Assembly: GCF_014207985.1 (NCBI RefSeq)
Contig: NZ_JACHMI010000001.1
Coordinates: 4,881,001-4,945,000 of the forward strand
DNA length: 64,000 nt
Source of the DNA: Nonomuraea rubra
Lineage (GTDB): Bacteria > Actinomycetota > Actinomycetes > Streptosporangiales > Streptosporangiaceae
Reading direction: 5' to 3'
The notes under the pieces are model-generated. The model was not told where the DNA came from and made no database searches. It saw nothing but the letters and a program-made list of their open reading frames with translations. The translations under genes were made by a program, and so were the position numbers. Numbering within the stretch: position 1 is the stretch's first letter; the number at the start of each line of letters is the position of its first letter. Positions 52,568-60,839 of the stretch are shown piece by piece.

Positions 52568-53499
52568 GCGGCCACCTGCCTCTTGCCCAGGTAGTAGTTG
52601 AGCGGCACGGCGATGACCGTGACGACGAGGAAGAGGATCACGTTCCCGGCGGTGGACAGGCCGAAGAAGCCGGCCTGGTACTGCTTGTAGATGATCGAGG
52701 CGATGGTGTCGCTGGTGAAGCCGGGGCCGCCGCGGGTCATCGTCCAGATGAGGTCGAACGAGCGCAGGCCGCCGATGAACGACAGGATGATGACGGAGTA
52801 GGTGGCGGGCCAGCTCAGGGGGAGTGTCACGTGCCGGAAGCGGTGCCAGGCGCCGCCCCCGTCCACGGCCACCGCCTGGTAGTACTCCCGCGGGATCGAC
52901 ATGATCCCGGCGATGTAGATGACGGTGGCCAGGCCGACGCCCTTCCACACGTCCACCAGCGCCACCGACAGCAGCGCGGTGGTCGCGTCGCCGAGCCAGT
53001 CGCGCCCGTCGACGCCGACCAGCGCGAGTGCCTGGTTGACCAGGCCGGTCTGCGGCTTGAGCAGCATGGCGAAGGTGATGCCGACCGCGACGGTGGAGAC
53101 CAGCGTCGGGAAGAACACCACCGAGCGCAGGAAGCCGCGCAGCCGCAACCGGGAGGTGAGCAGCACGCCGAGCAGCAGCCCGAGCACGACCTTCAGGCCG
53201 CTGGTGACGACCGCGTAGATGATGGTGTTCTGGAAGCCGATGCGCAGGTTCTGCTCGGCGAGGAAGTCGCGGAAGTTGTCCAGGCCGACGAAGGTGCTGT
53301 CGAACAGGGTCCAGCGGGTCAGCGCGAAGTAGAACGCCATCGCCGTCGGCACCAGGAAGATGACCACGAACACGACGGCGGCCGGCAGGTACAGCGCGTA
53401 CGGGTAGGCCGAGTCGCGCCTGCGGCGGGAGGCGCGGGCGTGGCCCGGCCCGGGTGCCGGGCCGGGCCCCGTGCGGGGCCCGGCGTCCTGCTTGGTCAC
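52564..53499 (-). CDS. Sugar ABC transporter permease (MalF type)
   Basis: 311 residues from GTG 53499, which overlaps the SBP stop (GTGA); a second GTG at 53502 is equally possible. The basic N-terminal tail is followed by six membrane helices. The EAA loop is REYYQAVAVDGGGAWHRFRHVTLPLSWP, as in MalF-type sugar permeases. It pairs with the downstream MalG-type permease (4-bp overlap). Coupled translation across the SBP and both permeases indicates a single operon. Confidence 0.95.
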   Translation of the reverse strand: MTKQDAGPRTGPGPAPGPGHARASRRRRDSAYPYALYLPAAVVFVVIFLVPTAMAFYFALTRWTLFDSTFVGLDNFRDFLAEQNLRIGFQNTIIYAVVTSGLKVVLGLLLGVLLTSRLRLRGFLRSVVFFPTLVSTVAVGITFAMLLKPQTGLVNQALALVGVDGRDWLGDATTALLSVALVDVWKGVGLATVIYIAGIMSIPREYYQAVAVDGGGAWHRFRHVTLPLSWPATYSVIILSFIGGLRSFDLIWTMTRGGPGFTSDTIASIIYKQYQAGFFGLSTAGNVILFLVVTVIAVPLNYYLGKRQVAA

Positions 53500-54797
53500 C
53501 ACCCTGCCAGCCCCAGCTGCTTGGCCTGCTTCTCCACGTCCTTGTCGTACTGGGCGGCGCCCTCGGCGGGCGGCGTCAGCCCGGAGCCGACGGCGACCGT
53601 GATCTGCTCCAGCGACGGGCCCTTGACCGGGGAGACGAACTCCAGCGCCGGCGCGGTGCGGCCCTCGTCCACGTACACCTGAAGGTCCTTGGCCACCTGG
53701 ATGGCGTCCTCGGGCAGCTTGGCCCCGGTGATCCGGAACGGCCCGGCCGGCTGGACGGCCTTGTTGGTGGCCTCGGCCCCCGCCGGCGAGGCGATGAAGG
53801 CCAGGAACTTCTTCGCCGCGTCCACGTTCTCCGACGTCTTGGGGATGTAGATGCCGGCCGGCTCCCAGATCGTGGCGCCGTTCTTGGCCGCGTCGGTGCC
53901 GGGGATGCCGAAGAAGCCCACGTCGGTGGCGGCCTGCGGCATGGTGGCCACGAGCGGCGGGAGCTGGGCGCTCAGCATCGGGTAGTGCGCGCCCTTGCCC
54001 TCGACCAGCATCTTCATGCCCTGGTCGTTGGTGGCCGAGCCGAAGCCCTCCTGCATGTAACCCTTGGCGTGCACCTCGGCCAGGTGGTCGAACCCGGCCC
54101 TCGCCGCGGGGGTGGCGGCGAACTTGGACTTGTTGGCCGTGTAGTCCTGCGCGAAGCTCGGCACCGCGGCCTGCACGTTGTAGTAGTCGCCGAGGACGAA
54201 CAGCTGCGAGGTCCAGGTGTCCTTGAACGTGCCGATCACCGGCGCGATCCCGGCCGCCTTGATCTTGTCGTTGTTGGCCATGAAGTCGGCCCAGGTCTTC
54301 GGCACCTCCAGCTTGAGCTGCTCGTAGACCTTGCGGTTGTACAGGATGCCGCCGCCCATGGCCGTGCCGGCGGGCACGCCGTACACCTTGCCGTCCTGGC
54401 TCACCACGGGCAGGAAGTCCTTCTGCACGTGCTGCAGCACCGGATCGCCGGTCAGATCCACCATGGTCTGGGACGGGTTGAGCGCCTGGAGCAGCGACCC
54501 GGAGTTGTACCAGAACACATCCGACATGTCGCCCGTCGAGAGCCGGGTCTTGACGATGTTGTCGCCCTCGCTGCCACCCGGCCGCGTCTCCGTCTCTATC
54601 TTGATGGTCGGGTTGGCCTGCATGAAGGCGTCCGCGAGCGCCTTGGCGGTGTCCACCGTGGCCTGGCTGTTGTCGACGAGGAACTTCAGTGTGGTGGTGC
54701 CGTCGGCCGCGGGCTCGGAGCTGGAGCCGCACGAGGTCAGAGCCGCCATCGCGAGAACGGCCAGGGCCGCTCCGGTCATGCGGTGCGAGGTCTTCAC
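53496..54797 (-). CDS. Sugar ABC transporter substrate-binding lipoprotein
   Basis: 433 residues from GTG 54797, preceded by GGAGGGG. Lipobox LTSC (Cys23). Extracellular solute-binding family 1 features: LKFLVDNSQATVDTAKALADAFMQANPTI, DVFWYNSGSLLQAL, VYGVPAGTAMGGGILYNRKVYEQL, PKTWADFMANNDKIKAAG and GNATIWEP-like ATIWEPAGIYIPKTS. It captures an oligosaccharide or glycoside for the two permeases. First gene of the transporter-GH78 operon. The palindrome TTGAAACGTTTTAA lies 19 bases upstream of its start and is a probable LacI operator. Confidence 0.95.
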   Translation of the reverse strand: MKTSHRMTGAALAVLAMAALTSCGSSSEPAADGTTTLKFLVDNSQATVDTAKALADAFMQANPTIKIETETRPGGSEGDNIVKTRLSTGDMSDVFWYNSGSLLQALNPSQTMVDLTGDPVLQHVQKDFLPVVSQDGKVYGVPAGTAMGGGILYNRKVYEQLKLEVPKTWADFMANNDKIKAAGIAPVIGTFKDTWTSQLFVLGDYYNVQAAVPSFAQDYTANKSKFAATPAARAGFDHLAEVHAKGYMQEGFGSATNDQGMKMLVEGKGAHYPMLSAQLPPLVATMPQAATDVGFFGIPGTDAAKNGATIWEPAGIYIPKTSENVDAAKKFLAFIASPAGAEATNKAVQPAGPFRITGAKLPEDAIQVAKDLQVYVDEGRTAPALEFVSPVKGPSLEQITVAVGSGLTPPAEGAAQYDKDVEKQAKQLGLAGW

Positions 54798-54815
54798 AAC
54801 GCCCCTCCGGGTTCG

Positions 54816-54829
54816 TTGAAACGTTTTAA
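54816..54829. promoter_or_regulatory. LacI-type operator before the SBP gene
   Basis: TTGAAACGTTTTAA, a palindrome with an AAACGTTT core, 19 bases upstream of the SBP start. The central CG is typical of LacI-family sites. Confidence 0.7.
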
Positions 54830-54889
54830 GCGCCCCCCGATGCGAGTTAACGTAGGCGTAACCTGGCCGAGCGTCAAGAGGTTCGATGG

Positions 54890-54910
54890 GTAACGGTCTC
54901 CCATCGTTAC
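54890..54910. promoter_or_regulatory. Possible middle LacI operator
   Basis: GTAACG (54890-54895) and CGTTAC (54905-54910) as perfect inverted arms with a 9-bp spacer. Same TAACG half-site as the site at 54953. Confidence 0.45.
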
Positions 54911-54952
54911 TCGCGCCGGGAGGAGTGCTGATGGAAGCGCCGACCGGTTGGC

Positions 54953-54968
54953 TGGGTAACGTTACCCA
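54953..54968. promoter_or_regulatory. LacI-type operator before the lacI gene
   Basis: TGGGTAACGTTACCCA, a perfect 16-bp palindrome 60 bases upstream of the LacI start. Likely site of autoregulation. Confidence 0.75.
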
Positions 54969-55028
54969 TCGCGTTCGGGGCGGCGGATCCGTACAATCTG
55001 GCGACGTCGGGACGAGGAGAGGCGGCAC

Positions 55029-56069
55029 ATGGTCACACGAGACCGGCAGCGCAGGGTGACGATCACGGACGTGGCCAGGCACGCCCAGGTGTCCACCACC
55101 GCGGTGTCGAAGGTGCTGCGCAACGCCTACGGCGTCAGCGAGGCGATGCGGACCAAGGTGCAGGCCGCCATCGACGAGCTCGGCTACCGCCCGCACCACG
55201 CGGCCCGGGCCATGCGCGGGCGCACCTTCACCATCGGGGTGCTGCTGCCGCACATCCGCAACCCGTTCTTCGCCGACCTCATCGACGGCCTGACCGAGGA
55301 GATCTCCGCCAGCGGCTACCAGGCCATCATGGTCCAGAGCGGCGGCCGCGACCCCGCCGACGAGCTGCGGGCGAGCGACGCGCTGGTGGACCGGCAGGTG
55401 GACGGCGTGCTCTGGGTCGCCCCGGTCTGCACCAGGACACAGCTGGAGAAGCTGGCCAAGGGCACCCCGCTCGTGGTGCTCGGCCGCCACGACCGCTCCG
55501 GCCTGTACGACTGCGTGCTCGACGACGACGAGGTCGGCGCCGAGCTGGTGGTCGAGCACCTCATCGGCCTCGGCCACCGCCGCATCGCGCACATCACCCA
55601 GAAGGACTCCCTCGGCGGCCGCACCGGCACCCTGCTGCACACGATCAGGGCCACCACCTACGAGCGGGTGATGACCGAGCACGGCCTGGCCGGGCACATC
55701 GCCGTCGCCGCCACCTCCTACACCGAGGAGGGGGGTTACGAGGGCACCCGCGAGCTGCTGGCCCGCGAGCCGCGCCCCACCGCCGTCTTCGCCGGCGCCG
55801 ACCAGGCCGCCTTCGGCGCCCTCGCCGCCATCCACGAGGCCGGCCTGACCGTGCCCGGCGACATCTCGGTGGCCGGCTACGACAACGCCCGCATGACCGG
55901 CCTCGCGCACGTCGCGCTCACCAGCATCGACCAGGACGGCGCCCTCATGGGCAAGACCGCCGGCCGGCTGCTGCTGGAACGCATCGCCGGCCGTACCGCC
56001 GCGGTGCGGTTCTCCGTCACGCCGACCCTCGTGGCCCGCCGCTCCACCGCGCCTCCGCCGGCACCCTAG
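55029..56069 (+). CDS. LacI-family regulator of the transporter/GH78 operon
   Basis: 346 residues. Helix-turn-helix TITDVARHAQVSTTAVSKVLRNAYGVS with hinge ELGYRPHHAARAM. Effector domain includes TIGVLLPHIRNPFFADLIDGL, GLGHRRIAHITQKDS, TAVFAGADQAAFGALAAIHEAG and VALTSIDQDGALMGK. Divergent from the SBP operon with at least two palindromic operators between, so it should repress both the operon and itself until the sugar binds. Nearly full-length similarity to the orphan LacI at 37218-38252. The GH3 gene begins 119 bp downstream and may be under the same control. Confidence 0.95.
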   Translation: MVTRDRQRRVTITDVARHAQVSTTAVSKVLRNAYGVSEAMRTKVQAAIDELGYRPHHAARAMRGRTFTIGVLLPHIRNPFFADLIDGLTEEISASGYQAIMVQSGGRDPADELRASDALVDRQVDGVLWVAPVCTRTQLEKLAKGTPLVVLGRHDRSGLYDCVLDDDEVGAELVVEHLIGLGHRRIAHITQKDSLGGRTGTLLHTIRATTYERVMTEHGLAGHIAVAATSYTEEGGYEGTRELLAREPRPTAVFAGADQAAFGALAAIHEAGLTVPGDISVAGYDNARMTGLAHVALTSIDQDGALMGKTAGRLLLERIAGRTAAVRFSVTPTLVARRSTAPPPAP

Positions 56070-56188
56070 CCGTCCTCGGGGAGGGGTGCATTTCGTGCTA
56101 GCGCCGGGGCACCGCGGCCTAGCCGGGCGCCGGGTGGCGACGCAGGATGTGGCTTGGCCGAAACCCCTCACAGCCTGGAAGGCGCCCC

Positions 56189-58459
56189 GTGAAAGCACCT
56201 CGTTTACCGCGTGCCGCCCTGGTCGTGGCCGTGCTGGCGGTCCTGGCACCGGGAGTCCAACTGACCACCACGGGCACCGGCGCGGCGGCCGTCCGCGACG
56301 ACTGCGCGGGCGTGCCCTGGATGGACCGGACCAAGTCACCGGAGCGGCGGGCCCGCGCGCTGCTCGCCGCCTCCACCCTGGACCAGAAACTACGCTGGCT
56401 CGACGAGCACTCGGCCAACGACCCGGCGCGCACCACGTTCACCACCGCCGCGCCGCGCGAGCTGCCGCCCGGCGAGTTCGTCCCCGTCACCTTCACCCTG
56501 CCGCCGCAGGTGCCGTGCACGCCTGCGATCCAGTACACCGACGCACCCTCCGCGATCGCGGGCGCGGGCGCGGGGGTGACCGTCTTCCCGGCGAACGTGT
56601 CGCTGTCGTCGTCCTGGGACCGGGCGCTGGCGTACGACAAGGGCGCCGCGATCGCGCACGAGGCCTGGCGCAAGCAGCGCAACGTGCTGCTCGGCCCCGG
56701 CATCGCGTCGGGCCGCGACCCGCGCAGCGGGCGCACGTCGGAGTACCTGGGCGAGGACCCCGTGCTGTCCGGGCTGATGGCCGGCGCGTACAGCAAGGGC
56801 GTCGGCGCCAACCCCGCCGAGCCGGTGCAGGCCCAGCTCAAGCACTTCGTCGCCAACGAGCAGGAGACCGACAGGAACAACAGCTCCTCCAACGTGGACG
56901 GCCGCACGCTGCGGGAGATCTACACCCTGCCGTACGAGATCGCCATCGACCGCGGCGACGTCGGCTCCGTCATGTGCTCCTTCAACCAGGTCAACCACGA
57001 CTGGGCGTGCGGCTCCCACCAGTTACTCGGGCGCATACTCAAGCGGGAGATCGGCTTCGACGGCTGGGTGGTGACCGACTTCGGCGCCCGCCACTACCTC
57101 ACGGAGGACCCGCCGTCGCTCAGGGCCGGCCTGGACCAGGAGCTCAACGCCTGGCGCTACTGGACGCCGATGGCGATCAAGGAGCAGATCGCGCAGGGCC
57201 GCCTCAGCGAGGCCGACGTGGACGAGGCCGCGTACCGGATCGTGCGCGCCCACCTCGCCTCCGGGCTGTTCGACGTGCCGCGGCTCGGCGCGCCCGACGC
57301 CGACGTCTCGACCCCGCAGAGCCAGGCGCTGGCCCGCGAGCTGGCCGAGCGGGGATCCGTCCTGCTGAAGAACGCCGGCGTCCTGCCGCTCACCCGGTCG
57401 GCCAGGACGATCGCCGTCATCGGCCCGACGGCGGCCAACACCCCGGCCACCGGCGACATCGACGCCTCCAGCGTCTGCCTGCACACCGCGCCCGGCATCC
57501 CCTGCACCGCCAAGGCCCCGCTCGACGCCATCACCGCCCGCGCCCAGGCCGCCGGCGCCACCGTCACCTACGCCGACGGCGCCGACCTCACCGCCGCGGC
57601 GGCCACCGCGGCCGCCGCCGACGTGGCCGTCGTGTTCGGCCACTACCGCGAGGGCGAGTTCGCCGACCGGCCGGACCTCTCCCTGGACGGCGGCGGCGAC
57701 GCCCTCGTCTCGGCCGTCGCGGCGGCCAACCCCGACACCGTCGTCGTGCTGCAGACCGGCGGTCCCGTGCTCATGCCGTGGCTGGACGCGGTGAAGGGCG
57801 TGCTGGAGGTCTGGTACGCGGGCGAGGAGATGGGCCCGGCGATCGCCAGGCTGCTGTGGGGCGACACCGCGCCGTCCGGCAAGCTGCCGCACACCTTCCC
57901 CCGCTCCGAGTCGGACCTGCCGACGGCCGGCGACCCCCGGCGCTACCCCGGCACGTTCTCCGACGGCTCGGTGGTGCGCCCGCCTGGCAACACCGAGCCG
58001 CGGCAGGTCGCCTACGACGAGGGCCTCCAGGTCGGCTACCGCTGGTACGCGGCCCAGGGCATCGAGCCGCTGTTCCCGTTCGGGCACGGCCTCACCTACA
58101 CCACCTTCGCCTACGACAGGCTGGACGTGACGGCCGCGAGAGGCGGGCTGCGGGTGAGCTTCCGCCTCACGAACACCGGCCGCCGGACCGGCACCGAGAC
58201 GGCGCAGGCCTACGTCGAGCTGCCGGCCGCCGCGGAGGAGCCGTCCAAGCGGCTGCTGGGCTGGCAGAAGGTCACCCTGCGGCCGGGCGAGTCGCGTACC
58301 GTGCGGCTCGACGTCAGCGCGGCCGACCTCGAGGACCTGCACCTGCTGCAGTACTGGAACGCCGCCACCGGCAGGTGGGCCACCGCCAGGGGCGCCTACC
58401 ACGTCAGCGTCGGCACGTCGTTCGACACCACCCTCCGGGACCGCTTCGTGCTGCGCTGA
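56189..58459 (+). CDS. Secreted GH3 beta-glycosidase
   Basis: 756 residues from GTG 56189, with GGAAGG before it; a longer in-frame ATG at 56147 lacks a good RBS. Signal peptide of about 32 residues. GH3 N-domain (GPGIASGRDPRSGRTSEYLGEDPVLSG, LKHFVANEQE, GSVMCSFNQVN) with nucleophile Asp297 in GWVVTDFGA. The C-domain (SVLLKNAGVLPL, FPFGHGLTYTTFAY) is followed by an fnIII-like domain. It hydrolyses beta-glucosides or related sugars outside the cell. Located between the LacI and AraC regulators and next to GH78, it could trim glycosides such as rutinosides or saponins before uptake. Confidence 0.94.
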   Translation: MKAPRLPRAALVVAVLAVLAPGVQLTTTGTGAAAVRDDCAGVPWMDRTKSPERRARALLAASTLDQKLRWLDEHSANDPARTTFTTAAPRELPPGEFVPVTFTLPPQVPCTPAIQYTDAPSAIAGAGAGVTVFPANVSLSSSWDRALAYDKGAAIAHEAWRKQRNVLLGPGIASGRDPRSGRTSEYLGEDPVLSGLMAGAYSKGVGANPAEPVQAQLKHFVANEQETDRNNSSSNVDGRTLREIYTLPYEIAIDRGDVGSVMCSFNQVNHDWACGSHQLLGRILKREIGFDGWVVTDFGARHYLTEDPPSLRAGLDQELNAWRYWTPMAIKEQIAQGRLSEADVDEAAYRIVRAHLASGLFDVPRLGAPDADVSTPQSQALARELAERGSVLLKNAGVLPLTRSARTIAVIGPTAANTPATGDIDASSVCLHTAPGIPCTAKAPLDAITARAQAAGATVTYADGADLTAAAATAAAADVAVVFGHYREGEFADRPDLSLDGGGDALVSAVAAANPDTVVVLQTGGPVLMPWLDAVKGVLEVWYAGEEMGPAIARLLWGDTAPSGKLPHTFPRSESDLPTAGDPRRYPGTFSDGSVVRPPGNTEPRQVAYDEGLQVGYRWYAAQGIEPLFPFGHGLTYTTFAYDRLDVTAARGGLRVSFRLTNTGRRTGTETAQAYVELPAAAEEPSKRLLGWQKVTLRPGESRTVRLDVSAADLEDLHLLQYWNAATGRWATARGAYHVSVGTSFDTTLRDRFVLR

Positions 58460-58461
58460 CC

Positions 58462-59382
58462 TCAGCCGGCCTCCTCCGCGATCAGCGAGTTCAGCCGCAC
58501 CGCGGTGCGGCTGAACTTCGCCCGGTACGCCGACGCGCTCATCCCGTAGTGCGCCCGGAAACGCCGGGCGAAGTGGTTGGCGTCCGGCCAGCCGACCGCC
58601 TCGGCGATCCGCGTGATCGACTGGTCGCTGTGCAGCAGCAGGACCGCCGCCCGCTCGACGCGGAACCTCGACAGGTACGCCATCGGCGGCAGCCCCGTCT
58701 CCGCCTTGAACCGGCGCACCAGGTAGCCGCGGCTCAGGTGCAGCCGCTCGGCCAGCTCGGCGAGCGTCCACGGCCGCGTCGGCTCCGCCTCCAGCAGCCG
58801 CATGGCGCGCACCACCATCGGATGGCGGTGCCCGGCGGCCGGGCCCGTCCCGCCGCCGTCCACGAGCCTGGCCAGGCAGGCGAGGAACTGGATGAGCCGC
58901 CCGATGATCTCGCTCCGGTACGGGCCGGGCGGCCGGAACCGCAACCGGTCCAGCGCGTCCAGGGGCTCGGCGCACTCGGCGACGGCCGCCGCGCCCAGCC
59001 GGGCCGTCAGCATCCCGCGGCGCTGCAGCGAGTAGGGCCCGATCCACAGCAGGTGGTCGAGCAGCGGATCCTCGCGCGCCCACGCCAGCTCGTGCCGCAG
59101 CAGCTCGCTGGAGAAGCAGCAGTTGTACACGTCGAGCCGCCGGCAGTCCTCGTAGCCGTGCCAGACGCCCGGCCGCAGCAGGATGACGTCGCCGACGGCC
59201 AGGGGCCGGCGCCCGGCCAGCGAGACGTGCACGCCCTCGCCGCCGGTCACCATGACCACCTCGATGAAGCTGTGCGTGTGCACCGGGTGCCGCCGCTCGT
59301 GCAGGAAGTGCCCGGCGTAGGCCACCGTGCCCTCGGTGAAATGCAGCTGCGCGCCGACACGATCGACTGGGGGGTCGTCCAT
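58462..59382 (-). CDS. AraC-family regulator with cupin sensor domain
   Basis: 306 residues from ATG 59382. N-terminal cupin (HTHSFIEVVMVTGGEGVHVSLAGRRPLAVGDVILLRPGVWHGYEDC) and C-terminal double helix-turn-helix (TLAELAERLHLSRGYLVRRFKAETGLPPMAYLSRFRVERAAVLL, ITRIAEAVGWPDANHFARRFRAHYGMS). The arrangement resembles rhamnose-type RhaS/RhaR activators, which fits the nearby rhamnosidase, although ligand identity is inferred. Its stop lies two bases from the GH3 stop (convergent). It is divergent from a second, shorter AraC gene. Confidence 0.92.
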   Translation of the reverse strand: MDDPPVDRVGAQLHFTEGTVAYAGHFLHERRHPVHTHSFIEVVMVTGGEGVHVSLAGRRPLAVGDVILLRPGVWHGYEDCRRLDVYNCCFSSELLRHELAWAREDPLLDHLLWIGPYSLQRRGMLTARLGAAAVAECAEPLDALDRLRFRPPGPYRSEIIGRLIQFLACLARLVDGGGTGPAAGHRHPMVVRAMRLLEAEPTRPWTLAELAERLHLSRGYLVRRFKAETGLPPMAYLSRFRVERAAVLLLHSDQSITRIAEAVGWPDANHFARRFRAHYGMSASAYRAKFSRTAVRLNSLIAEEAG

Positions 59383-59497
59383 GGGTCGAGCTTCCCCCAC
59401 TTCCCGCCCGGCGGCCCCTCCCGGCTGATCAGGAATCGAGAAGCGCAGGTCACGCGCCCGGACGTACGGTTGGCGAACCTGGCCGGAAGGAGAGCCC

Positions 59498-59962
59498 ATG
59501 TGCCACCCCTCGTGGAGCCGCGCCCTGGCGGCGGCGCAGCACCTGAACGACCTCGCGCGGCTGCGGCGCGTACGGGACCGGATCGACCGGGAGTACGCCC
59601 GGCCGCTGGACGTCGAGGCGCTGGCCCGCGGCGTGCACCTGTCGGCCGGCCACCTCAGCCGCGAGTTCCGGCGCGCGTACGGCGAGTCGCCGTACGCGTA
59701 TCTGATGACGCGCCGCATCGAACGCGCGATGGCGCTGCTGCGCCGGGCCGACCTCACCGTCACCGAGGTCTGCTTCGCGGTCGGCTGCTCGTCGCTGGGC
59801 ACCTTCAGCACCCGCTTCACCGAGCTGGTCGGCGTGCCGCCCACCGTCTACCGGCGTGAGGCCGCCCGGGCGACCGCGGGCCTGCCGTCCTGCGTCGCCA
59901 AGCAGGTGACGAGGCCGATCAGGCGCCGGGCGGCGCAGGTCGCGGCCCCCCGGCTAACGTGA
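59498..59962 (+). CDS. Short AraC-family regulator
   Basis: 154 residues, only the DNA-binding region: first HTH DVEALARGVHLSAGHLSREFRRAYGESPYAYLMTRRIERAMALL and second TVTEVCFAVGCSSLGTFSTRFTELVGVPPTVYRR. No sensor domain, so it may be controlled by expression level or by the next gene's product. GGAGA precedes ATG 59498. Four bases separate its stop from the VOC gene start. AraC-VOC pairs of this size are common in actinomycetes and the VOC gene is the usual target. Confidence 0.92.
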   Translation: MCHPSWSRALAAAQHLNDLARLRRVRDRIDREYARPLDVEALARGVHLSAGHLSREFRRAYGESPYAYLMTRRIERAMALLRRADLTVTEVCFAVGCSSLGTFSTRFTELVGVPPTVYRREAARATAGLPSCVAKQVTRPIRRRAAQVAAPRLT

Positions 59963-59966
59963 CGTC

Positions 59967-60377
59967 ATGGACATCACCATTCACACCACGTCCCTTCCGC
60001 ACGACGACCCGGACGCCTCCCTGGCCTTCTACCGCGACGCCCTCGGCTTCGAGGTCCGCAGCGACGTCGGCCGCGGGAAGATGCGCTGGATCACGGTCGG
60101 CCCCGCCGGCCAGCCCGGCACGTCCATCCTGCTGGCGCCGCCCGCCGCCGATCCCGGCGTCACCGACGACGAGCGCCGCGTCATCGCCGAGATGATGGCC
60201 AAGGGCACCTTCGGCTGGATCATGCTGGCCACGCCGGACCTCCAGAGCACCTACCAGCAGGTCCTGGCCGCCGGCGCGGAGGTCGTGCAGGAGCCGACGG
60301 ACCAGCCGTACGGGGTGCGCGACTGCGCCTTCCGCGACCCCGCGGGCAACCTGGTCCGCATCCAGGAGGCGCGCTGA
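59967..60377 (+). CDS. VOC-family (glyoxalase-like) protein
   Basis: 136 residues, one VOC domain: LPHDDPDASLAFYRDALGFEVRSDVG, TFGWIMLATPDLQSTYQQVLAAGAEVVQEPTDQPYGVRDCAFRDPAGNLVRI. Potential metal ligands include His and Glu at the domain ends. Substrate unknown; relatives bind or detoxify reactive carbonyls and antibiotics. It follows the short AraC gene by four bases and lacks its own Shine-Dalgarno, so it is translated by coupling. Convergent with HxlR at 10 bp. Confidence 0.9.
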   Translation: MDITIHTTSLPHDDPDASLAFYRDALGFEVRSDVGRGKMRWITVGPAGQPGTSILLAPPAADPGVTDDERRVIAEMMAKGTFGWIMLATPDLQSTYQQVLAAGAEVVQEPTDQPYGVRDCAFRDPAGNLVRIQEAR

Positions 60378-60387
60378 GCCGCGCCTG

Positions 60388-60729
60388 TCACCTGACCTCG
60401 TCCCAGGGCAGGCCCTCGATGCGTTCGAGGTGCTCCTCGCCCCACTCGCCCAGCGGCGCCATCGCCGCGTTGAGCGAACGGCCGAAGGCGGTGAGCGAGT
60501 ACTCCACCTTCGGCGGGACCTGGTGGTACACCTCGCGGTGCAGCAGCCCGGTGGTCTCCATCTCGCGCAGTTGAGAGATCAGCACCCGCTCGCTGATGCC
60601 GGGGACCGCGCGCCGTAGCTCGCCGAAACGCAGGGGGCCGTCCTGCAGCGCGAAGAGGATCAGCCCCTTCCACTTGCCTCCCATGACGGCGATGGCGGCG
60701 TCGAGCCCACACGTGAACGTCCGTTTCAT
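60388..60729 (-). CDS. HxlR-family regulator
   Basis: 113 residues. CGLDAAIAVMGGKWKGLILFAL, FGELRRAVPGISERVLISQLREMETTGLLHREVYHQVPPKVEYSLT are the HxlR winged-helix signature, with a Cys near the N-terminus that in relatives senses electrophiles or aldehydes. Divergent from an imine-reductase-like oxidoreductase (start 60840). Regulation of that gene is the simplest role, with induction by a reactive carbonyl or amine-derived ligand inferred. Confidence 0.93.
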   Translation of the reverse strand: MKRTFTCGLDAAIAVMGGKWKGLILFALQDGPLRFGELRRAVPGISERVLISQLREMETTGLLHREVYHQVPPKVEYSLTAFGRSLNAAMAPLGEWGEEHLERIEGLPWDEVR

Positions 60730-60768
60730 ACTTACATTCTGGTCGGTACCCGGGGAAATAGTAGGTAC
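60728..60768. promoter_or_regulatory. Possible HxlR binding site
   Basis: ATACTTAC (60728-60735) and GTAGGTAC (60761-60768) form imperfect inverted arms (6 of 8) in the divergent interval, next to both promoters. Weak. Confidence 0.3.
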
Positions 60769-60839
60769 TTGAGGTCATGCATGTGCTCCGGCCAGCATGG
60801 ATCCATCTCTCCCCCTACTTCTCCGACTGGAGTACGCAG

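Noticed and set aside
60777..60839. Longer N-terminus for the first imine-reductase-like enzyme
   Set aside because: The added 21 residues precede the conserved Rossmann start; GGAG sits correctly before ATG 60840.
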